Shown in pieces: positions 7,161 through 14,716 of a DNA stretch of 64,000 bases. Below the pieces are notes generated by a model. That model had not been told where the DNA came from and made no database searches. It saw nothing but the letters and a program-made list of their open reading frames with translations. Position 1 is the first letter of the stretch; every line of letters starts with the position of its first letter. The position numbers were made by a program, and so were the translations under genes. The DNA is from Exiguobacterium chiriqhucha RW-2 (GTDB lineage Bacteria; Bacillota; Bacilli; Exiguobacteriales; Exiguobacteriaceae), in the NCBI RefSeq assembly GCF_000416965.1, contig NZ_ATCL01000020.1:62001-126000 (forward strand), in the 5' to 3' direction.

Positions 7161-8016
7161 GACGATCGATCGCCAGCAAGTGTTAGAAGATATCGACTTC
7201 ACGGTCGACTCGGGTGAAATCATCGCGCTCGTCGGCCGGAACGGGGCCGGCAAGACGACGTTGCTCCGGACGATGGTCGGCATCATTCGGCCGGATAAAG
7301 GCGATGTCCGCTACGGACCGTCAAGCATCTTTGAGAAAGCAGAGTTGAAGCGTGACGTCATCTTCGTCCCGGATTCGGCCGATGCCCTCAAACATTATAC
7401 GATTAACGAAGCGGCTGCGCTCTACGAATCGATTTACCCATCGTTCAACCGATCGATTTTCAGAGAGACGCTCACTCGCTATAACATCGATAACAAGAAG
7501 ATTCGCCAGCTTTCGAAAGGGCAAAAGGCGATGGTGACGCTCTCGCTCGCGTTCGCCGTCCAAGCGAAATATTATCTGCTCGATGAGCCGACGGACGGAC
7601 TCGACGTCGTCGCCAAGTCGGACGTCTTGAAGCTGATGATCGCCCAAGTCGAGGCACGTAACTGTTCCATCATCGTCTCGAGTCACCAGTTACATGAGCT
7701 CGAACGAATCGCCGACCGCATCATCATGATTGAGAAGGGGCGCGTCAAGGCGATCATGTCGCTCGAGGAGGCGCGCGAGACGAGCGTCAAACTGCAAGTC
7801 GTCTTCAACGACCAAGTACCGGTCGAACTGCTCGAGCGCAAGGACATCGAAATCATCAACGTGACCGGACGCGTCGCCTTGTTCATGGCGAAAGAACGGA
7901 CGAAAGAACTCGATACGTTCGTCGATGCGCACGACCCGATGCTCGTCGAAGAAATCCCGATGTCGCTCGAAGACATCTTCCGGGTCCAATTAGGAGGTGA
8001 GGCAAGTGTCTTTTAA
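7135..8016 (+). CDS. ABC transporter ATP-binding protein
   Basis: A 293-residue ATPase. Walker A is GRNGAGKTT (about residue 35), the signature region is LSKGQKAMVTLSLA (about residue 127), Walker B is YYLLDEPTDGLD, and the H-loop is SSHQLHEL. A C-terminal extension of about 85 residues follows the nucleotide-binding domain, as in export-type YtrB/BcrA-like proteins. Preceded by AGGGGAG, it overlaps the regulator gene. It pairs with the permease encoded next; the exported substrate is unknown, with peptide antibiotics or lipids being typical for this class. Confidence 0.93.
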   Translation: MLTVQQLSKTIDRQQVLEDIDFTVDSGEIIALVGRNGAGKTTLLRTMVGIIRPDKGDVRYGPSSIFEKAELKRDVIFVPDSADALKHYTINEAAALYESIYPSFNRSIFRETLTRYNIDNKKIRQLSKGQKAMVTLSLAFAVQAKYYLLDEPTDGLDVVAKSDVLKLMIAQVEARNCSIIVSSHQLHELERIADRIIMIEKGRVKAIMSLEEARETSVKLQVVFNDQVPVELLERKDIEIINVTGRVALFMAKERTKELDTFVDAHDPMLVEEIPMSLEDIFRVQLGGEASVF

Positions 8017-9139
8017 AGTCCTATTAAAGAAAGATTGGAAACAAGTCTCGATTTTGTGGATGTTGCTGGTTTTTCTCGGAGTGATTGCGTTCACGGTACC
8101 AGTTTGGTCACAAATGCAATACTTTGACCAGGAACTTCGTAACATTCAAGAAAATCCAGATGAATATGCCGATTGGATCGATGGGGATTCGTCTGATTTG
8201 TCCGTCCAAGACTTTTTTAATGAAAATAATGGAACAGGCTATTGGATTGGTGACTTACAATCGCTCATACCGATGGGTGGAGTATTGTTTTTATTCGTTA
8301 TTTTTGGTGCTCTCATGGCATCCGTCTTGATTGGAGCAGAACGGAACAGTCAAATGTCCGATTTCACGATGTCTCTCCCGTTCACAAGGAATCAGCTTTA
8401 CATATCGAAATGGTTAATTGGAACGGTAGGAATTATTGTATCGTCTGTGCTCGGTGGTACGCTCATGATAATGATGATTCGCTTCTCGGACTACGCGTTT
8501 TTAATGGAAGGAAGCACGAATCGAGTCATCGCGCTTGTCGTTCTTTTGATGCTTAGTGGTATCTCTTTCTTCTCAGCTGCTCTATGGATGGGATCGTTCG
8601 GAGGAGAATCGATTTCACAGGTGATTTGGACATTCATTGCGTTAGTCTTCCCAATTGGTTTGATTGCGCTCGTGCAAGGATCTGTCTATGCGTTTTCACA
8701 ACAGTATGATTCGAGGTATGCATTCTTCGACGATTTGTTCCAGAGTACGTTTTTACGTGTTTTGTCGCCATTCTCTAACTTGGCAAACGTAGACATGTAT
8801 CAATACTTTACTAACCAAGCTGAATGGCAGAAATTCTTAGCAATTGCGCCATGGAGCGCACTAGCTTTCATCGCATTATCATTCGGACTCGGCCTTTGGA
8901 TGTTCAACCGAGCACCTCAAGAAAACAACGGACGATTTTTTATGTTTTCGAAATGGCTATGGCTGATCCACATCATCATGGTTCTCTGTTTCGCCATGTT
9001 AGGAGGAATCGTTCTCTCAGCATTCTCGATGCAGTCAGGTTTTGCACTATACATCGTTGGCTTCCTGATTGGCGGCTTCATCGCCCACTTGCTCGCCAAA
9101 CGGTTGCTTTACCGCTTTAACTTGAAACTAAAATCGTAA
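8006..9139 (+). CDS. ABC transporter permease (ABC-2 type)
   Basis: A membrane protein of 377 residues with an N-terminal helix at about 15-35, a large extracytoplasmic segment of about 60 residues (YFDQELRNIQENPDEYADW), then around five to six helices, ending KRLLYRFNLKLKS. I use GTG at 8006, because AGGAGGTGA (7992-8000) lies at the right distance. An in-frame GTG at 7997 overlaps that ribosome site. The gene is visibly more AT-rich than the ATPase before it and the lipoprotein after it, suggesting it was exchanged separately. Confidence 0.88.
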   Translation: MSFKVLLKKDWKQVSILWMLLVFLGVIAFTVPVWSQMQYFDQELRNIQENPDEYADWIDGDSSDLSVQDFFNENNGTGYWIGDLQSLIPMGGVLFLFVIFGALMASVLIGAERNSQMSDFTMSLPFTRNQLYISKWLIGTVGIIVSSVLGGTLMIMMIRFSDYAFLMEGSTNRVIALVVLLMLSGISFFSAALWMGSFGGESISQVIWTFIALVFPIGLIALVQGSVYAFSQQYDSRYAFFDDLFQSTFLRVLSPFSNLANVDMYQYFTNQAEWQKFLAIAPWSALAFIALSFGLGLWMFNRAPQENNGRFFMFSKWLWLIHIIMVLCFAMLGGIVLSAFSMQSGFALYIVGFLIGGFIAHLLAKRLLYRFNLKLKS

Positions 9140-9150
9140 GGAGGATTCTC

Positions 9151-9618
9151 ATGAAACGGCTCAGTCTGCTCGTCGTCATGCTCGTCATGCTCGCGGGATG
9201 CGGGGATACCCATCGACCGAACGCCTTCCAATACAAAGATTCATATGTCGGGGACAACAGCGCCGTCTCGGGCATCGCCCAGACGTTACCGATGCATGAC
9301 TGCTACAAGTCGATCGAGCTACAGGCGTCGAAGCGGCCGTACGGCTTGACGGTGCGCTATAGCGACCCGGAAATCGAGCGCATCGAGCAAGAGCGGTTGG
9401 CGATTCGCAACGCGGCGACGTATTTCACGCTCGTCCAAAACGCGGAAATCGTTCGCTTCGCCTTCCCGAACCGGACGTACGCATTCTCACGCCCGGAGAT
9501 GGAGGCGTGGCTCGACATCGACTTCTCGACGATTAAGTGGGAAAAAGAGTTGAAGGACCGTTTGGACGAGAAAATCAGCAACGAAGAACAGACGGAAGCC
9601 TATTTCAAGAGAATCTGA
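9151..9618 (+). CDS. Small lipoprotein of unknown function
   Basis: A 155-residue protein with a lipoprotein signal peptide (LLVVMLVMLAGCGD; lipobox LAGC, cysteine about 17). The mature part contains VRYSDPEIERIEQERL and FPNRTYAFSRPEMEAW, a mixed alpha/beta pattern I cannot assign. It lies 12 nt after the permease gene with the ribosome site AAGGAGG, so it is the last gene of the GntR-ABC operon and may act as an extracytoplasmic partner of the transporter (inference from position only). Confidence 0.8.
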   Translation: MKRLSLLVVMLVMLAGCGDTHRPNAFQYKDSYVGDNSAVSGIAQTLPMHDCYKSIELQASKRPYGLTVRYSDPEIERIEQERLAIRNAATYFTLVQNAEIVRFAFPNRTYAFSRPEMEAWLDIDFSTIKWEKELKDRLDEKISNEEQTEAYFKRI

Positions 9619-9619
9619 A

Positions 9620-9653
9620 CGTGTGCGGAAACTTTCATCCGCACACGTTTTTT
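9620..9653 (+). terminator. Intrinsic terminator
   Basis: CGTGTGCGGA (9620-9629) pairs perfectly with TCCGCACACG (9638-9647) and is followed by TTTTTT. It ends the GntR-ABC-lipoprotein operon. Confidence 0.95.
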
Positions 9654-9687
9654 CGATATTTTCTGAAAATTATCGGGTAAAGGGTAG

Positions 9688-9702
9688 ATGAAAGCGTTTT
9701 CT
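9688..9702 (+). promoter_or_regulatory. Probable CcpA cre site in the lcfA promoter
   Basis: The sequence ATGAAAGCGTTTTCT matches the catabolite-response consensus WTGNAANCGNWNNCW at every defined position. It sits at the -35 region relative to the TATAAT at 9709-9714, where CcpA would repress. Glucose repression of the lcfA operon by CcpA is known in B. subtilis; its use here is inferred. Confidence 0.65.
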
Positions 9703-9708
9703 TGGCAT

Positions 9709-9741
9709 TATAATAGAGTTAACTGAATGACTATTCATTCC
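9709..9741 (+). promoter_or_regulatory. lcfA promoter -10 and FadR-type operator
   Basis: TATAAT lies at 9709-9714 without a convincing -35. Ten bases later TGAATGACTATTCATTCC (9724-9741) matches the B. subtilis FadR consensus TGAATGAnTAnTCATTCA except at the last base. This places the operator across the transcription start. Long-chain acyl-CoA is the known inducer of FadR in Bacillus. Confidence 0.8.
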
Positions 9742-9755
9742 AAGGAGGAAAAGCG

Positions 9756-11429
9756 ATGAACAAACCGTGGTTGCAAGATTATCCAGCTGACATGCCGAAA
9801 ACGATTGACTATGAGGTGAAGCCGCTCTACGAGGCGCTATCTCGTGCCGCGTCGGATTTCCCGAACAAGACCGCCATCTCATTCATTGGTAAAGAGTTGA
9901 CGTTCGCCGAAGTCGACGATGCGGCGAAACGGTTGGCGACGATGCTTCAATCGAAAGGGCTGCAAAAAGGGGACCGCGTCAGTCTGATGCTCCCGAACTG
10001 TCCGCAATTCGTCATCTCGTTCTATGCGGTGCTCTACGCTGGCGGCACGGTCGTCCAGACGAATCCGCTCTACACGGAGCATGAGCTCGAGAACTTGATT
10101 ACGGACTCCGGTGCGAGCATCATCGTTACGCTCGACCTCCTGTATCCAAAATCACTTCGTGTGAAGCAGAAGACGGACGTCAAAACGATTATCACGACGA
10201 GCATCGCCGACTATCTACCGTTCCCGAAAAATAAGCTGTATCCGATCAAAGTGAAGCGCGAGAACAATATCGTCATCGATACGACAGGTTCGGTCGCGTT
10301 CAAGGACTATAAACAGTTCGATCCAATCACGCCGGTCGCGGTCGACCCGAAAGAAGACGTCGCGGTGCTGCAGTATACGGGCGGGACGACAGGTCTGCCA
10401 AAAGGCGTCATGTTGACCCACTTTAACTTGACGGCGAACGTCGACCAGATTTCGAACTTTTTCTATAGATATAATCGCGGCGACGAGAAACGCGTCTTAT
10501 GCGTCGTGCCGTTCTTCCACATTTACGGGATGTCGTGCTGCCTGAACTTCGGGATGGCGAACGGATATGAGCTTGTCCTCGTGCCACGCTTCGACGTCAC
10601 CGACGTCTTGAAGACGATCAACAAGAAGAAGCCACACTTCTTCCCGGGCGCCCCGACGATGTACGTCGGTATCCTCAATGACCCGAAACTGAAGAAATAC
10701 GACTTGTCGTCAATCGAGGCGTGTATCTCGGGATCGGCCCCGCTGCCAGTCGAAGTGCAGGAGCAGTTCGAGAGTATCACGGGCGGACGCATCGTCGAAG
10801 GCTACGGCTTGTCGGAGACGTCACCGGTCACGCATGCGAACTTCTTATGGGATAAACGGATTGTCGGCTCGATCGGGGTGCCGTTGTCGGACACTTCTGC
10901 TAAAATTGTAAAGGCAGACGGAGAGACGCTGGCTGATATCGGCGAAATCGGGGAGATCATGCTGCACGGCCCACAAGTGATGAAAGGATACTGGCAGAAG
11001 CCGGAAGAGACGGCAGCCGTCTTGAAGGACGGATGGCTCGCGACCGGTGACCTCGGCTATATGGGCGAGGATGGATTCTTCTATATTGTCGACCGGAAGA
11101 AAGACATGATTATCGCCGGAGGCTTCAACGTCTATCCGCGTGAAATCGAAGAAGTGCTATACGAACATCCGGCCGTCAAGGAAGCGGTCTGTATCGGCAT
11201 ACCGGACCCGTATCGCGGTGAGACGGTCAAGGCGTTCATCGTGACGCGTGACGGCGCCAGCGTGACGGAAGAAGAGCTCGACAAACACTGTCGCGAGAAG
11301 CTTGCGGCGTATAAAGTGCCGAAGCTGTATGAGTTCCGGGAAGAGTTGCCGAAGACGTTCGTCGGTAAGATTTTACGTCGCGTCCTCGTCGACGAAGAGA
11401 AGGCGAAACAAGTGAAACAAAGCAGTTGA
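9756..11429 (+). CDS. lcfA: Long-chain fatty acid-CoA ligase
   Basis: A 557-residue AMP-forming acyl-CoA synthetase. The AMP-binding P-loop YTGGTTGLPKG is at about residue 206, GYGLSETSPVTH near 350 and GDLGYMGEDGFFYIVDRKKD near 430, and the C-terminal catalytic lysine is in KTFVGKILRR. It activates fatty acids to acyl-CoA for beta-oxidation and lipid metabolism. The start follows AAGGAGGAAAAGCG. Order lcfA-fadR-etfB-etfA matches the B. subtilis lcfA operon except that fadB is absent. Expression is probably repressed by FadR and CcpA, whose candidate sites lie upstream. Confidence 0.93.
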   Translation: MNKPWLQDYPADMPKTIDYEVKPLYEALSRAASDFPNKTAISFIGKELTFAEVDDAAKRLATMLQSKGLQKGDRVSLMLPNCPQFVISFYAVLYAGGTVVQTNPLYTEHELENLITDSGASIIVTLDLLYPKSLRVKQKTDVKTIITTSIADYLPFPKNKLYPIKVKRENNIVIDTTGSVAFKDYKQFDPITPVAVDPKEDVAVLQYTGGTTGLPKGVMLTHFNLTANVDQISNFFYRYNRGDEKRVLCVVPFFHIYGMSCCLNFGMANGYELVLVPRFDVTDVLKTINKKKPHFFPGAPTMYVGILNDPKLKKYDLSSIEACISGSAPLPVEVQEQFESITGGRIVEGYGLSETSPVTHANFLWDKRIVGSIGVPLSDTSAKIVKADGETLADIGEIGEIMLHGPQVMKGYWQKPEETAAVLKDGWLATGDLGYMGEDGFFYIVDRKKDMIIAGGFNVYPREIEEVLYEHPAVKEAVCIGIPDPYRGETVKAFIVTRDGASVTEEELDKHCREKLAAYKVPKLYEFREELPKTFVGKILRRVLVDEEKAKQVKQSS

Positions 11430-11453
11430 CACAAGCGTGTCACATGATAGAAT
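11426..11453 (+). promoter_or_regulatory. fadR promoter
   Basis: TTGACA (11426-11431), a 16-nt spacer and TAGAAT (11448-11453) form a good sigma-A promoter. Its -35 box overlaps the lcfA stop codon. Confidence 0.65.
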
Positions 11454-11459
11454 AATAAA

Positions 11460-11477
11460 TGAATGAACCATCATTCA
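11460..11477 (+). promoter_or_regulatory. FadR-type operator upstream of fadR
   Basis: TGAATGA-ACCA-TCATTCA is a perfect 7-bp inverted repeat with the same arms as the site at 9724. It lies just after the -10 of the fadR promoter, indicating autoregulation. Confidence 0.8.
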
Positions 11478-11503
11478 TTTTTAAGCAGCGGTAAGGAGCT
11501 TGG

Positions 11504-12088
11504 GTGTTTATGACAAAGAATGGATCAAAAAGTGACCGCATTATCGATGCGGCAGTGAAAGTGATTGCGGATCATGGCTATCACGGTGCAAAGGTGACGG
11601 CCATCGCCAAAGAGGCGGGCGTCGCCGACGGAACGATTTATCTGTACTTCAAAAACAAGGAACATCTGTTGATTGAATTGTTCCAGACGAAGATGGGCCT
11701 GTTCATCGACTACTCGAAACAACAAATCGAGCGGGAGACGACGGCCGGCGACAAACTGTATCAGTTGATCGAGTCGCACTTGAAGCAACTGTCGGCCGAT
11801 TACGACCTCGCCGTCGTGACGCAAATCGAGCTCCGGCAGTCGAACTTGGCGCTCCGTCAAAAGATTAGCGAAGTGCTCAAACCGTACTTGAACTTAATCG
11901 ATGCGGTCGTACAACACGGGATCGACACCGGCGAATTCGATCGCGATCTCGACTATCGACTCGCTCGGCAGATGATTTTCGGCACGATCGATGAAGTGGT
12001 CACGAGTTGGATGGCGAGCGGCTTCAAGTATGACTTGATGTCGACGCTACCGAAAGTACACCATATGTTAAAAAAAGGGCTTGCTTAA
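11504..12088 (+). CDS. fadR: TetR family fatty-acid degradation regulator FadR
   Basis: A 194-residue TetR-type repressor. Its N-terminal helix-turn-helix (residues about 12-58; GAKVTAIAKEAGVADGTIYLYFKNKEHLL) is followed by an all-helical ligand domain. Gene order and the two flanking TGAATGA/TCATTCA palindromes identify it as the Bacillus FadR (YsiA) orthologue, which releases DNA on binding long-chain acyl-CoA. Two starts are possible: GTG 11504 (5 nt from AAGGAG) or ATG 11510 (11 nt). I report the first. A short GC hairpin without a T-tract overlaps the stop codon. Confidence 0.88.
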   Translation: MFMTKNGSKSDRIIDAAVKVIADHGYHGAKVTAIAKEAGVADGTIYLYFKNKEHLLIELFQTKMGLFIDYSKQQIERETTAGDKLYQLIESHLKQLSADYDLAVVTQIELRQSNLALRQKISEVLKPYLNLIDAVVQHGIDTGEFDRDLDYRLARQMIFGTIDEVVTSWMASGFKYDLMSTLPKVHHMLKKGLA

Positions 12089-12116
12089 CCGTAAGCCCTC
12101 TCGCTAGCTCAAAAAA

Positions 12117-12134
12117 TGAACGCTGATTCATGAA
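12117..12134 (+). promoter_or_regulatory. Degenerate FadR-like site upstream of etfB
   Basis: TGAACGCTGATTCATGAA resembles the FadR consensus, with about 5 of 7 matches per arm, at the place where an etfB operator would be expected. No clear promoter is seen here, so etfBA may depend on read-through from fadR. Confidence 0.35.
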
Positions 12135-12168
12135 TGATGGTGCGAACAACTTATAAGGGGGAACTACG

Positions 12169-12942
12169 ATGAATATTTTTGTATTGCTGAAGCGTACGTT
12201 CGATACAGAGGAAGCGATTCAGCTCGAGAATGGGGAAATTCAAGAAGACGGCGCTGAGTTCATCATCAACCCGTATGACGAATATGCGGTCGAAGAGGCC
12301 ATCCGTAAGCGTGACGATCTCGGGGGAGAAGTCACGGTCGTGACGGTCGGACCAGAAGACGCGGACAAAGAACTTCGAACGGCGCTCGCGATGGGAGCGG
12401 ACAAAGCGGTTCGCATCTCGATCGAGGATGACGTCGAGGACGCAGACCATGTGACGATTTCGAAAGTGCTCGCCACGTACTTGAAAGAGCAAGCGCCAGA
12501 TCTCATCTTCGCCGGGAACGTCGCCATTGACGGCGGTAGCGGCCAAGTCGCACCACGTGTCGCTGAACTGTTGGACATGAACTACGTGACGACGATCACG
12601 AAACTCGATATCGACGGCACGACAGCGACGGTCACACGCGACGTCGAAGGGGACACGGAAGTGATCGAAGTGGCGCTCCCGCTCCTCGTGACAGCGCAGC
12701 AAGGATTGAACGAACCGCGTTACCCGAGCCTTCCAGGCATCATGAAGGCGAAGAAGAAGCCACTCGAAGAACTCGAACTGTCGGACATCGACCTCGATGA
12801 AGACGAGATCGAAGCGAAAATCGAGACGATCGAACGTTTCTTGCCAGAAGAGAAGAAAGCTGGGCGCATCCTTGAAGGGGATACGTCGTCACAAGTGAGC
12901 GAGCTCGTTCAATTACTTCGCACGGAAGCAAAAGTCATTTAA
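12169..12942 (+). CDS. etfB: Electron transfer flavoprotein beta subunit
   Basis: A 257-residue ETF-beta of normal length, starting MNIFVLLKRTFDTEE. Nucleotide (AMP)-binding segments include FAGNVAIDGGSGQVAPRVAE near residue 120 and the C-terminal VEVALPLLVTAQQGLNEPRYPSLPGIMKAK recognition-loop region. With EtfA it forms the FAD/AMP heterodimer that accepts electrons from acyl-CoA dehydrogenases. Ribosome site GGGGGAAC. The etfA gene follows after 13 nt. Context with lcfA and fadR supports a role in fatty acid beta-oxidation. Confidence 0.95.
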   Translation: MNIFVLLKRTFDTEEAIQLENGEIQEDGAEFIINPYDEYAVEEAIRKRDDLGGEVTVVTVGPEDADKELRTALAMGADKAVRISIEDDVEDADHVTISKVLATYLKEQAPDLIFAGNVAIDGGSGQVAPRVAELLDMNYVTTITKLDIDGTTATVTRDVEGDTEVIEVALPLLVTAQQGLNEPRYPSLPGIMKAKKKPLEELELSDIDLDEDEIEAKIETIERFLPEEKKAGRILEGDTSSQVSELVQLLRTEAKVI

Positions 12943-12955
12943 GGGGGACACATAG

Positions 12956-13921
12956 ATGAAAGCTTTAGTACTCGCAGAAGCGCGTGAAGGCGCGTTACGG
13001 AACGTATCATTTGAAGCAATCGCTGCAGCGAAGCAATTGACGGACGACGTGACGGCAGTCGTCATCGGGGATGACGTCAAAGCACTCGCGACGGAACTCG
13101 GGGAGTACGGCGCGGGTCGCGTCCTCGTCATCGAAGACGAGCGTCTCAAGCACTACACGCCGGACGGTTATGGGCAAGTGCTCCGCCAAGTCATCGACCA
13201 AGAGTCACCGGACATGATCGTGCTCGGTCATACGGCACTCGGGAAAGACATCGCCCCGAAACTCGCGGCGCGTCTTGACGCAGGTCTCATCAGTGACGTC
13301 GTCTCAATCGAAGGATCAGGCAAAGACGCCGAGTTCGTCCGCCCGATTTATTCAGGGAAGGCGTTCGAGAAAGTGAAATTCAAAGACTCGGTCATGTTCT
13401 TCACGATCCGCCCGAACAACATCGACGCACTTCCGCGTACGGCCGGGGCGAGCGTGTCGGTCGAGACACCGAGCGTGGAACTGAAAGACCTCGCCATGAT
13501 CGTCAAAGAAGTCGTTCGCAAGGCGACGGGGAAAGTCGATTTGACGGAAGCGAAAGTCATCGTCGCCGGTGGCCGTGGCGTCAAGAGCGAAGACGGCTTC
13601 AAGCCGCTCGAAGAACTCGCTGAACTGCTTGGCGGTGCCGTTGGTGCTTCACGTGGAGCATGTGACGCCGACTATTGCGACTACGCACTTCAAATTGGTC
13701 AGACGGGGAAAGTCGTCACGCCGGACTTATATATCGCCTGCGGCATCTCGGGCGCGATTCAACACTTGGCTGGGATGAGCAACGCCAAAGTCATCGTCGC
13801 CATCAACAAAGACCCGGAAGCGAACATCTTCAGCGTGGCCGATTACGGTATCGTCGGCGACTTGTTCGACGTCGTCCCACTCTTGACGGAAGAGTTCCGC
13901 AAACACCTCGTCAATAGCTGA
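12956..13921 (+). CDS. etfA: Electron transfer flavoprotein alpha subunit
   Basis: A 321-residue ETF-alpha with an N-terminal domain I and a C-terminal FAD-binding domain. [19 protein letters not shown] (about residue 202) and [17 protein letters not shown] with [10 protein letters not shown] (about residues 258-290) are the family signature. The FAD-contact region reads [12 protein letters not shown], with two cysteines where many homologues have Ala or Trp, a small oddity. It forms the heterodimer with EtfB, passing electrons to the quinone pool through ETF dehydrogenase. Confidence 0.95.
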   Translation: MKALVLAEAREGALRNVSFEAIAAAKQLTDDVTAVVIGDDVKALATELGEYGAGRVLVIEDERLKHYTPDGYGQVLRQVIDQESPDMIVLGHTALGKDIAPKLAARLDAGLISDVVSIEGSGKDAEFVRPIYSGKAFEKVKFKDSVMFFTIRPNNIDALPRTAGASVSVETPSVELKDLAMIVKEVVRKATGKVDLTEAKVIVAGGRGVKSEDGFKPLEELAELLGGAVGASRGACDADYCDYALQIGQTGKVVTPDLYIACGISGAIQHLAGMSNAKVIVAINKDPEANIFSVADYGIVGDLFDVVPLLTEEFRKHLVNS

Positions 13922-13933
13922 TATGCAGAACGT

Positions 13934-13962
13934 TTGGGGAAACGTACCCTCCGTGGTATACT
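13934..13962 (+). promoter_or_regulatory. trxA promoter
   Basis: TTGGGG (13934-13939), 17 nt and TATACT (13957-13962) form a sigma-A-type promoter immediately after etfA. A GTTT...GTGGTAT arrangement in the same place could also serve a general-stress sigma-B-like factor, but that is weak. Confidence 0.6.
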
Positions 13963-14028
13963 CTGAACATGAAATGCATGAGAGTGATTCATTCGGCTCT
14001 CACATCTTACTGGGGAGGTATTTACCAA

Positions 14029-14343
14029 ATGGCTATTAAACACGCAACGACTCAAACATTTGAACAAGAAGTAAAAGAGGGCGTCGTCCTCGTCGATTTC
14101 TGGGCAGCTTGGTGTGGACCGTGCCGCATGATCGCACCGGTACTCGAAGAGCTTGACCAAGAGATGGGCGACCAAGTCCAAATCGTTAAACTCGACGTTG
14201 ACGAGAACCCAGAAGTAGCGGGCGCTTTCCAAATTCAAAGTATCCCAACACTTATGATGTTCAAAGACGGACAACCTGTTTCGAAAACAATGGGCTTCCA
14301 ACCAAAAGAAGCACTAAAAGAGTTTATCGCAACAGCACAATAA
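14029..14343 (+). CDS. trxA: Thioredoxin
   Basis: A 104-residue thioredoxin with the redox motif WCGPC ([10 protein letters not shown], residues about 28-32) and the cis-proline segment [11 protein letters not shown]. It is a general cytoplasmic dithiol reductant for ribonucleotide reductase, methionine sulfoxide reductase and others. Start ATG 14029 is chosen because GGGGAGG lies 10 nt upstream; an upstream in-frame ATG at 13969 lies just behind the promoter and has no ribosome site. Monocistronic, with its own promoter and strong terminator; located between etfA and uvrC as in Bacillus, apart from the inserted Mrp block. Confidence 0.96.
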   Translation: MAIKHATTQTFEQEVKEGVVLVDFWAAWCGPCRMIAPVLEELDQEMGDQVQIVKLDVDENPEVAGAFQIQSIPTLMMFKDGQPVSKTMGFQPKEALKEFIATAQ

Positions 14344-14350
14344 TCACGTA

Positions 14351-14382
14351 CAGCCGACCGGGCAACTGGTCGGCTGTTTTTT
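14351..14382 (+). terminator. Intrinsic terminator of trxA
   Basis: CAGCCGACC (14351-14359) pairs with GGTCGGCTG (14368-14376), followed by TTTTTT. Confidence 0.95.
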
Positions 14383-14716
14383 GTTGGGCGTGTTAGGGAA
14401 GAAGGAGTTTAGTCGTTTCGCATGGAATATCAACGGTTAAGGTTCGGTACGGATTGAGGGCGAGAATTCGGACAAATCACCACCTGAAAACGCATACATA
14501 TAGAGTGCGATTGTAATTTTTTTTCGTCGCTTTTTGTCGACTCCCTTCATATTTAACAGTTCGGGAGAAATCGGGGAGGCGTCAAAATACGCGAAGGTTT
14601 TATCATGGAAACAGACTGAAAATTTACGCTATACTCATGAAGAAGACGTGATGGCGTCAAATGACCTTAATAATTAAGCCATCGTTTGTAAGACTCTGTT
14701 CGAAGGAGGAATTTTC
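14383..14716. other. 334-bp gene-free region upstream of the mrp operon
   Basis: No coding frame with a ribosome site is seen. The segment contains a T8 run (14518-14525) without a convincing stem and, near its end, a TATACT -10 (14630-14635) with a poor -35 (TGGAAA, 14606-14611), the most likely mrp promoter. This would leave a leader of about 75 nt. I found no recognised riboswitch. Confidence 0.4.

Noticed and set aside
12066-12098. Hairpin at the end of fadR as a terminator
   Set aside because: Only a short AGGGCTT/AAGCCCT stem overlapping the stop codon and no T-tract follows.
14383-14716. Small gene or riboswitch upstream of mrpA
   Set aside because: No frame with a ribosome site and no recognised aptamer motif; only a weak promoter is supported.
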